NCBI GenBank assembly: GCA_021805585.1
Contig: JAJZEY010000227.1
Span: 1-13,531 of the forward strand
Origin: Planctomycetota bacterium
Lineage (GTDB): Bacteria; Planctomycetota; Phycisphaerae; WQYP01
Length of the DNA stretch: 13,531 nt
Direction: 5' to 3'
Shown here: positions 1 to 6,360 of the stretch, piece after piece
How the letters are laid out: the number at the start of each line of letters is the position of its first letter
Numbering within the stretch: the first letter of the stretch is position 1
Notes under the pieces: model-generated
Seen by the model: only the letters and a program-made list of their open reading frames with translations
The model's database searches: none
Told to the model about the DNA's origin: nothing
Translations under genes and position numbers: made by a program

Positions 1-72
1 CGGATGACCTTGAAAAAATGGAAACGCATGGGCAACCTCCATAACCATATTGAATATGTCGGAAAAGGATGA
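1..72 (+). CDS. Possible 3' end of an upstream gene (partial)
   Basis: The frame beginning at base 1 is open from the window edge to a TGA at 70-72, giving 23 residues that end IEYVGKG and are rich in Lys, His and Asn. A competing frame starting at base 3 is open to a TAA at 42-44 and would end METHGQPP. Neither tail carries a family motif, so the frame and even the existence of a gene cannot be settled without upstream sequence. No terminator-like hairpin with a T-run follows. Confidence 0.2.
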   Translation, partial: RMTLKKWKRMGNLHNHIEYVGKG

Positions 73-455
73 TAACCGAAGGAAAGCGGGTTGTCCCAGC
101 AGCCTGAAGCGGCATTATCGGGCGGGAGGTGCCCCTATTCCCAAAAAGGATTATAATTTGTATGAAAGGATGTCTTGCGGACGGAAACTATATAGCAACT
201 CCCGATCCGCCGCATAGTGAGGGAAATGCCCGTCATCGCGAATTTCCCGGAGGAAGTTAAGGTCGGATCGGAATTCCTCAGCCCCTCCGCCAGGCCAAGG
301 CTCGCGGCGGACAGGAAGTGTGGACAGGAAATACGGTCCGGGCTGTGCGGTAGGCGTGGCTCGCGTTCTTCGATCGCCTTGACCCGCGGTTACCTGCGTA
401 AGTAAGATTCATGGACCGGTTCTCGCGGTACCGGCACCAAACGGAGAGGTAATTC
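73..455. other. Non-coding leader upstream of the S41 protease gene
   Basis: I see no convincing gene here. An isolated consensus -10 hexamer (TATAAT, 152-157) has no acceptable -35 at 16-18 nt. A 7-bp inverted repeat GGGAAAT (221-227) / ATTTCCC (242-248) with a 14-nt loop lies further down. A shorter CCGGT/ACCGG pair (416-420/430-434) sits just before the ribosome-binding site of the short ORF at 456. If the 152-157 element is a promoter, the protease mRNA would have a leader of nearly 400 nt. Confidence 0.4.
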
Positions 456-596
456 ATGGAAAGGCCCGAAATCAGCGGGCGTTTGTACGGATTTCGCTTA
501 TTTTTCAGTCGAGCTAATTCGGCTGGATATTTTTCAGGTGGTGTAGCTTGTCGCAAGTTGTTCAACGTCGATTACGGATTTTCGCCATTCTTTTAA
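456..596 (+). CDS. Short upstream ORF overlapping the S41 protease start
   Basis: A 46-codon ORF starts at ATG 456, preceded by GGAGAGGT (443-450) with a 5-nt spacer. This is the best Shine-Dalgarno match in the window. It runs to TAA at 594-596 and overlaps the protease gene, which starts at 548 in another frame, by 49 nt. The peptide begins MERPEISGRLYGF, is rich in Phe, Gly and Arg, and resembles no family known to me. It may be a leader peptide that couples or attenuates translation of the weakly initiated TTG-start protease, or a chance ORF. The initiation signal is seen; the role is inference. Confidence 0.35.
   Translation: MERPEISGRLYGFRLFFSRANSAGYFSGGVACRKLFNVDYGFSPFF
536..550 (+). 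promoter_or_regulatory. RBS and TTG start of the S41 protease
   Basis: AGGTGG (536-541) is followed after 6 nt by a TTG codon (548-550). No other usable start lies between the in-frame TAA at 515-517 and residue 30. Starting at TTG yields a complete signal peptide, whereas the next Met (residue 30) would delete it. This decides the start. Confidence 0.65.
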
Positions 597-2833
597 CAGT
601 TTCCGCAGCTGGAAGCGGGCTGGTGGCGTTGTTGATGCCGCGCCCGGTTCATGCCCAGGCCGGCGGGAACGGTTATGCGCAACAGGCCCGGCAGCTTATC
701 GAACAACAAAACTTGCCCGCCTTGGCCTCTATGGCGGCACCCGCAGGCTCCACAGCGGGAACCGCGCAGGTTGTCGCCTGGGTTAAACAATATGTATCGG
801 TCATGAACAAGCAGGCAAAACTGACCCAGATAGAACTCAACAAACAGGTTACGCTGGCACGCAAAAACTTGAAGGCCGGAAAAAAAATGCTGGCGTTTGA
901 GCAAATGCTGGCGGCCTATGCCATGTCTACCGACAAGCCCGCATTCAAGAAACAGGCTTGGGTTCAACAATTAACAACGATTATGGCAGGTCGGGCCAAA
1001 CGCTATGACCACGCCGGGCGCTGGCTTGAATCGCTGGAAATTTATAACGAATTGAATTCGGTCTACAAAATTTCGCGGCGGTTTCATGCCCAATTGCACC
1101 GGGTGATTCGCCGCACGACGCTGGTGGCCAAATATGCTCCGAAGGCGTTTTACGCCATGCAGAAGGCAACGAGTCGGCGGCTGCTTAAGAAAATCGGCAA
1201 ATCCAAGACCGGCGCAAAGAACGCAAAACCAGTGACTAAGAGTGGAAAAGTCGGAAAGCAGGCCATCAAACCGGCCACATCCGTTGCGCCGGTTTCCCCC
1301 ACCTTTCAGGTACCCCACACCTTTCATAAATGGCAGAACAGCGTTGCGGGCATTCATCAGGACATGATGCTTCAGGCTCTGGAAGAAGCGCGGCATGAAT
1401 ATGTCACACCCGTCGGCTATAACCACATGCTGACCGGCGGCCTGCGGGCCCTGCTGCTGATGGATGATACCCCGGTGCTTGCCGAAAGCTTTCCGAAAAT
1501 CGGCGACGCGGTTCGCCGCCGGGTGTTCCGTGACGCCCTGAATCAGGAAATGACCCGCGCCAAATCAGCGACGGCCATTGATGCCGACGGCATGATTCAC
1601 ATGTGGGAACGCATCCTGACGGCGGATACCCAAAGCGTTCAGATTCCAACCACAGTCGTGACGCGGGAATTCGCGGATGGCTGCTTCCAGAAGCTGGACA
1701 AGTTCAGCGAGATTTTCTGGCCCAGCGAAGTTCAGGAATTCGACAAACTGATTAATGGCGTATTCGGCGGTGTGGGCATTCAAATTGAACCGCACAGCGG
1801 TTATTTACGCGTCATAAGCCCGTTGAGCGGCACGCCAGCCTACAAGGCGGGCATTCTGCCCGGCGATCTGATTGAAACGGTGGATGGTAAAAGCATTTTC
1901 GGCGTATCGCTGAACAAGGCCATTCAGGAGATTATGGGCAAACCGGGCACGATGGTCACACTCGGAATTCACCGTGGCACGGCGCGCACTCTGCTTTTGT
2001 TTCCGCTGAAGCGGGCCAATATCCGGGTGCATTCGATTAAGGGATATGTCCGTGGAAAATCCGGCCAGTGGCATTACATGATTGCCCCGCACAGCCGCAT
2101 CGGCTACATCCGCATGACGCAATTTCAGCAGGACACCGCCGGTGAAATTGCCAATGCCCTGACCCACCTGATGCGGCATCATGTGCGCGGACTGATTATC
2201 GACCTGCGGTTTAATCCGGGCGGACTTCTGGAAACAGCCATTAATATCTGCAACATGTTCCTGCCCGGTGGAACCATTCTCTCCACCAAGGGCAATGCCA
2301 ATCCGCGGCAAGTCTGGACTTCAACGGGCAATCCGCTGGTGCCGCTGAATATTCCGGTCATTATTCTGGTGAATCAGGACAGTGCCAGCGCATCGGAAAT
2401 TTTCAGCGGGGCCATGAAAGACCATCACCGGGCCATGATCCTGGGGCACCGCAGCTACGGAAAAGGGTGCGTGCAAAACATTTTCCCGCTTGGACAAAAC
2501 AGCACGGCACAAATGAAACTGACCATGGCCTATTACTATCTGCCAAATGGCGAATGTATTCAGCGGCAGCCGTTCGCCCGCACATGGGGAGTCGAACCGG
2601 CGGTAACCGTGCCATTTGCGCCCCGGCAGCTTAACGAGTTGCAGATTCTTCAGATGGATAATGATATTCTTTTGAAAAAGCCGGTTAAGGATAAAGGCAA
2701 AACGGGTGCCGCCCCGACAAAAAAGGCCTGGCGCGTTCCGGAGGAAGCGTTTGATACCCAGTTGGACACGGCCATCATGCTGTTGCGATTGCAAATACTC
2801 CAAACGCATGGCATGGCCCGCGCGAACAACTAA
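548..2833 (+). CDS. Secreted S41 C-terminal processing protease (CtpA/Tsp family)
   Basis: This is a 761-residue periplasmic serine protease of the tail-specific/CtpA family, which cleaves proteins near their C-termini. Residues 1-36 form a signal peptide: RR at 7-8, a hydrophobic core at about 11-29, and a likely cut after VHA36. Residues about 40-200 are helical and TPR-like. Residues about 205-248 are a Lys-rich low-complexity linker. A PDZ domain begins near FGGVGIQIE (406-414) and ends near 485. The S41 core carries SASASEIF with Ser614 as nucleophile, Asp625 in MKDHHRA, and Lys639 in SYGKG. The Ser-to-Asp (+11) and Ser-to-Lys (+25) spacings equal those I recall for E. coli Tsp (Ser430/Asp441/Lys455), so it should be active. 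At 761 residues it is longer than simple CtpA proteins because of the N-terminal helical part. The physiological substrate cannot be deduced. It may be co-transcribed with the small membrane gene 52 nt downstream. Confidence 0.93.
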   Translation: MSQVVQRRLRIFAILLTVSAAGSGLVALLMPRPVHAQAGGNGYAQQARQLIEQQNLPALASMAAPAGSTAGTAQVVAWVKQYVSVMNKQAKLTQIELNKQVTLARKNLKAGKKMLAFEQMLAAYAMSTDKPAFKKQAWVQQLTTIMAGRAKRYDHAGRWLESLEIYNELNSVYKISRRFHAQLHRVIRRTTLVAKYAPKAFYAMQKATSRRLLKKIGKSKTGAKNAKPVTKSGKVGKQAIKPATSVAPVSPTFQVPHTFHKWQNSVAGIHQDMMLQALEEARHEYVTPVGYNHMLTGGLRALLLMDDTPVLAESFPKIGDAVRRRVFRDALNQEMTRAKSATAIDADGMIHMWERILTADTQSVQIPTTVVTREFADGCFQKLDKFSEIFWPSEVQEFDKLINGVFGGVGIQIEPHSGYLRVISPLSGTPAYKAGILPGDLIETVDGKSIFGVSLNKAIQEIMGKPGTMVTLGIHRGTARTLLLFPLKRANIRVHSIKGYVRGKSGQWHYMIAPHSRIGYIRMTQFQQDTAGEIANALTHLMRHHVRGLIIDLRFNPGGLLETAINICNMFLPGGTILSTKGNANPRQVWTSTGNPLVPLNIPVIILVNQDSASASEIFSGAMKDHHRAMILGHRSYGKGCVQNIFPLGQNSTAQMKLTMAYYYLPNGECIQRQPFARTWGVEPAVTVPFAPRQLNELQILQMDNDILLKKPVKDKGKTGAAPTKKAWRVPEEAFDTQLDTAIMLLRLQILQTHGMARANN

Positions 2834-2885
2834 AATGATATCCCATGACACCCTGACACCGCCCCTGACGGGACAAGAGTCTGGT

Positions 2886-3158
2886 ATGACCAACAGAAGA
2901 ATCATCGCCAATACCATCAGCACTGTTGCCGCGTTGGGTGCCGCAGGCGCTTCCATGTATGTCAGCGTGCGATATCTTGCACCTCCCAAAGGACTTACGG
3001 ACTGGACGATTCAGATCACCGGCGCGACGACGGCGGGAATTTTCGCATTTTTTCTCGTTTGGGGCCATTTTCAGGAAATTCCGCGGCCACCGCTGGATGA
3101 CCAAGCCTTAGATAACGCCGTGCCACCGGCAACGTCGCCTTCTCCGGAAAAGGCGTAA
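2886..3158 (+). CDS. Small two-helix membrane protein, hypothetical
   Basis: A 90-residue ORF starts at ATG 2886, 52 nt after the protease stop. Two hydrophobic segments are visible: about residues 6-28, and about 42-60, ending in the aromatic run FAFFLVWGHF. An acidic, Pro-rich tail (residues 65-90) follows. The first helix is preceded by TNRR, which by the positive-inside rule suggests cytoplasmic termini. The same frame also offers ATG 2835 (107 residues), only 1 nt after the protease stop. I prefer 2886 because the membrane protein proper begins there and the purine-rich GGGACAAGAG lies upstream. Codon usage resembles the neighbours. I recognise no family; it is probably in the protease operon. 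Confidence 0.55.
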   Translation: MTNRRIIANTISTVAALGAAGASMYVSVRYLAPPKGLTDWTIQITGATTAGIFAFFLVWGHFQEIPRPPLDDQALDNAVPPATSPSPEKA

Positions 3159-3236
3159 CCGGATCGCTTGAGGCAATTTTAAGAAAATTAACGCGACCAC
3201 CCGAATATCACGACTTCAAGAGCATGGCACGGCATC

Positions 3237-3256
3237 GCGGCAACGAATAATGCCGC
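3237..3256. terminator. GC-rich hairpin between convergent genes
   Basis: GCGGCA (3237-3242) and TGCCGC (3251-3256) form a perfect 6-bp stem with an 8-nt loop. It sits in the 253-nt gap where the plus-strand protease operon and the minus-strand VWA operon converge, so it could slow transcription from both sides. No T-run follows on either strand, so it is not a canonical intrinsic terminator. A second weaker hairpin, TTTCC/GGAAA (3279-3296), lies nearby. Nothing else is recognisable in 3159-3411. Confidence 0.3.
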
Positions 3257-3411
3257 AAGCGGGCGCAATAACGGACCATTTCCCGCGCCGCGGAAAGAAC
3301 GAATATTTTGGCCGACGGCAAAAAGGCCTCCTGATATTGGGGTGGTAAAAAACCTCCAATTTCCGCATAGACCCGAACGCGGTTGGGAATTTCAATTCGG
3401 CAAATTGAAAA

Positions 3412-6348
3412 TCAGATCAGGCCGGCCCGCTTACGCAGTACCCATTCAAGCGTAATTAAACCGGCAAAAAGCGTCAGGAACAGATAGTGTATGAATTTGG
3501 TCCAGCCGCTGTGCGGGTGAAGGAAAAGGCCCGCTTGCTGTGGAATTCTCAATGTTTGGCTCAATTCGGGCAGCCGTCTGGCCAGCATATTGGCATAGGG
3601 GCCGGCCGTCATCAGGCCACCGCCGGCCAGGGCGATGCGACGCATGGCGGCCGGATCGCTGCTTAAATCGGTCAATTCCAGATTCCGTTGCGGGCGAACG
3701 CGAATAATCAGCTGCCGCACCACGGCTGTGGGATCGTTTTTAAGCTGGTGGGCAATTCCCGCGCCGTGCAGGGTTATGCGGTAGCGGCCTGGTTCAAGCC
3801 CGGCAAGGTTTCCGTAATAAAAGCCGGGCGCGTTGGGCGTATGCAGCATGGGCGAATCCTGACGCCGTGAAGCATCCGTCCCGGACCGCGTTGCCGCCGC
3901 CGAGGCGATTCGCCGAGCCACGGCGCGAAAGGTTTTATGTGAATCCGGCAACAGGTCGGGGCTAAGCACTTTAGCGCGAAGATGGACGGTCTGGCCAAAC
4001 GTATAGACGGATTTATCCGTGCCGAACCGAACATATTTTCCGCCCGCCGGCAGTTCGGACCCTGCCGCCCAGCGCATGACCTGGGACCAGAAATTATTCT
4101 GAACATCCTGCCCGTGTACGTAGCGCAGCCGCCATGTCTGGTCGCTGGCCAGGTACAGCACGCGGCCCGCCCCCGCGCTCATGGATGCAAGCAGCGCCCT
4201 GTGCCGGTCCGATTGGGCTGTGGCACCAGCCTGTCCGCTGGCGGGTGCCATGGTCCAGAGCACGCGCGCCTGCCGACGGGCTGTGGTAAATGGGCTGTGC
4301 CAGTACCAGCGGGGCATCGCCTGCCAGATACCGGAGTTGGCCTGGCCTTCACCCGCCAATTGGGAAACCTGGGCGCCGATGCCTTCCGGTGCCAGCGCGG
4401 GAATGAATCCATCCTGACTGTTGTTGGCCAATACCGCGCCCATCGATGGCCTTTTAAGTTTGACGGGCATAAGTCCGGCCAGCGGCGAACCGCGCCACGA
4501 ACCGGGCATGTATTGGCCGCCGGCAATAAGCACCAGTGCCGCACCGCTGTTGCGAACCGCTGAAGCCAGCGACTGCTGATCCAGAACGGGAATGGCCGCG
4601 GGGGGAACATCTCCAAGAATAATCACATCAAAGGCGGCCCAAGCCGCTTTGCCCACGGGCAGGCCGGTCGCAATATAGCTGGGATTTGTGGGTGAGGCGA
4701 TCACCGGCGGCGGCGGCGTGACGCCCGCGATCTCAATGGGATGCAGCAGAATCGCCTGCAATTTTACGCGCGGATTGCGCGACAGATAATTCACCAGATA
4801 TTGGTATTCCCAGCGCGGCTGGTTATCCACCAGCAGCACGCGAAGCTTGTCGCGCCGGACCGCTACGCGAAAATGGCGGACCACCGCGTGGGGTGTGAGC
4901 GTTTCAGGCAAGGGCGGTATGCGAATGGCATAGCGGTATACACCCGGACGGGGTGGCCGCGTGCTGAACCGAACGCGGCGGCTTTCATTCGGGGTTTGGG
5001 CGGTAATAATGCGGGTCTGCAGCACCTTGCCGTTGCGCGTCAGTTCAACCGTAACACTTTTACCCACCAGTTCCTTTAGATGCACAAACGCAACGGCACG
5101 AATCCGCTGGTTTTTGAAAATCCAGGTCGGGGCGTTAATGCTGTGAATCGTGGCCGCGGGGACGGGCTGATCGGAACCGATGCAGATGGTAAAGGTTCGC
5201 ACACCGCGGGCGCGCAGCAGTCGCGCCATTTCCACGGGGTCAGGCCCGAAGTTCCGCCGACCGTCGGAAACCAGAACCACGCTGGCGTGCGAAGCAGGCC
5301 CAAGGTGCTGCGCAAGTTTGGCCAGTCCGGCACTTATATTCGTCGCCTTTCCGGTTGGGGTCAGCTGGGCCGAAAGCACCGCCCGGATGGCTCCAATTTG
5401 CGGTCCGGCGCGGGTGGAAGCGCGGGCCGCAAAACTGACCAGTCGCGTTGGCCTGTTGGAAATGACGGAATAAAAATTAAGGCCCTTGCCCCCCTTGCGC
5501 GTCAGAATCGCGCGGGCAAGTTGGGAACGGCTCATCGCCGCAATCCGATTCATCGCCGAGGACACCACCACATCGTGGGCATGCCCGGCCAGAAAATTCC
5601 GATCCTGCCGGTTCGCGACCGATGCCAACTGGTTGATTTGCGTTTTCAGATCAACCAGCATGGCATTGAACGGGGGTGCTGCGACCTGCTTTCCCGGGGC
5701 TTGTGTCGAAAGGGTTCGGATTGCCTGCGCCATCATTCGCTGGACCGAGTTCAATTGGACGCGAATCCCTCCAAGCTCGGATGGGCCTGCCAACTGGCTG
5801 CTTATTTTCACCAGTCGCCCATTCCAACGCTGCATAATTTGTTCCATGACCCGAACATTGCGACCGCGGCCGCTGGAAGAAAAAATCAGATTCAGGCGGC
5901 GGAAGCGGCGGTCCAGGCGGATCAGTTGCTGATCCAGCAGTTCCAGCCGCGCTCCAGTGGTGTCCAGTGAATCGGTATACACGCTGGACGGAATAAGTTT
6001 TAGGCGGCAGGCCCAGCGAAGGCGTTCCACCGGTCGGGCCTGCGCATCCTTAAAGGCCATGGACGCGCTGTGGTCCAGCACCAGCCACAAAGTTCCGGCC
6101 GAGCGGTCCACTTTTACCCAGCGGATCGCCGGGGCAAAAAGAAGAAGCGCCAATAAAGCCAGTTCAGCCAGACGAATGGCGGTTAAAATCGCGATGGTGC
6201 GGGTGGGCGCAATGCACCGCTGCGCCCGATAGAGGTACACAATCAGGCCCAGCGCCGCAAGCAGCGCGGCAATAAGCAGCCCGACGGGAAACGCCGGATG
6301 CGCGGTGATATGCCACGGAAGACTTTTGGTTGTTGCGTTGGCGGTCAT
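3412..6348 (-). CDS. Membrane VWA / amidotransferase-like protein (planctomycete type)
   Basis: A 978-residue protein of unknown exact function, of the large VWA plus GATase1-like class found beside BatA-like proteins in planctomycetes. Two transmembrane helices (about 21-40 and 52-73) precede a VWA domain with a complete metal-binding set: DHSAS at 92-96, Thr336 in KATNISAGL, and Asp362 in VLVSDGRRN. Between the first motif and Thr336 lie about 240 residues, where an ordinary VWA domain has roughly 70-80. The extra part (about 108-318) is strongly helical. A beta-rich segment (about 395-498) comes next, then a class I amidotransferase-like fold (LRVLLVDNQ at 502-510, DVIILGD at 574-580, ALVLIAGG at 604-611) without an obvious catalytic Cys. 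Another beta-rich segment and a C-terminal helix (about 952-971) complete it. ATG 6346-6348 lies 12 nt after the BatA-like stop with only a weak GAAG upstream, indicating translation within one operon. Confidence 0.85.
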   Translation of the reverse strand: MTANATTKSLPWHITAHPAFPVGLLIAALLAALGLIVYLYRAQRCIAPTRTIAILTAIRLAELALLALLLFAPAIRWVKVDRSAGTLWLVLDHSASMAFKDAQARPVERLRWACRLKLIPSSVYTDSLDTTGARLELLDQQLIRLDRRFRRLNLIFSSSGRGRNVRVMEQIMQRWNGRLVKISSQLAGPSELGGIRVQLNSVQRMMAQAIRTLSTQAPGKQVAAPPFNAMLVDLKTQINQLASVANRQDRNFLAGHAHDVVVSSAMNRIAAMSRSQLARAILTRKGGKGLNFYSVISNRPTRLVSFAARASTRAGPQIGAIRAVLSAQLTPTGKATNISAGLAKLAQHLGPASHASVVLVSDGRRNFGPDPVEMARLLRARGVRTFTICIGSDQPVPAATIHSINAPTWIFKNQRIRAVAFVHLKELVGKSVTVELTRNGKVLQTRIITAQTPNESRRVRFSTRPPRPGVYRYAIRIPPLPETLTPHAVVRHFRVAVRRDKLRVLLVDNQPRWEYQYLVNYLSRNPRVKLQAILLHPIEIAGVTPPPPVIASPTNPSYIATGLPVGKAAWAAFDVIILGDVPPAAIPVLDQQSLASAVRNSGAALVLIAGGQYMPGSWRGSPLAGLMPVKLKRPSMGAVLANNSQDGFIPALAPEGIGAQVSQLAGEGQANSGIWQAMPRWYWHSPFTTARRQARVLWTMAPASGQAGATAQSDRHRALLASMSAGAGRVLYLASDQTWRLRYVHGQDVQNNFWSQVMRWAAGSELPAGGKYVRFGTDKSVYTFGQTVHLRAKVLSPDLLPDSHKTFRAVARRIASAAATRSGTDASRRQDSPMLHTPNAPGFYYGNLAGLEPGRYRITLHGAGIAHQLKNDPTAVVRQLIIRVRPQRNLELTDLSSDPAAMRRIALAGGGLMTAGPYANMLARRLPELSQTLRIPQQAGLFLHPHSGWTKFIHYLFLTLFAGLITLEWVLRKRAGLI

Positions 6349-6360
6349 AACACTTCTATT

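Noticed and set aside
217..405. Possible short gene starting with GTG in the leader
   Set aside because: No ribosome-binding site at a proper distance, a low-complexity Arg/Ser composition, and no recognisable motif.
73..547. RNase P RNA, tmRNA or known riboswitch in the leader
   Set aside because: I looked for the conserved cores (such as GAGGAAAGTCC for RNase P) and found only short partial matches.
2321..2989. Long open frame (222 codons) on the minus strand
   Set aside because: It lies mostly antisense to the S41 catalytic core, where the plus strand carries the complete Ser/Asp/Lys motif set. Its product is Cys/His/Arg-rich and resembles no family.
3336..3360. ATTGGGG/CTCCAAT inverted repeat in the convergent gap
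   Set aside because: Seven pairs including a G-T, an 11-nt loop and no T-run on either strand, so it is weaker than the hairpin at 3237-3256.
5080..5970. Open frame of 296 codons on the plus strand
   Set aside because: It is antisense to the VWA protein, whose DHSAS and Asp362 motifs and membrane helices make the minus strand the coding one. Its Gly/Arg/His-rich composition is typical of a shadow frame in GC-rich DNA.
5957..6232. Plus-strand ORF inside the VWA gene
   Set aside because: It is antisense to the membrane and VWA N-terminus and has no supporting motif or start signal.
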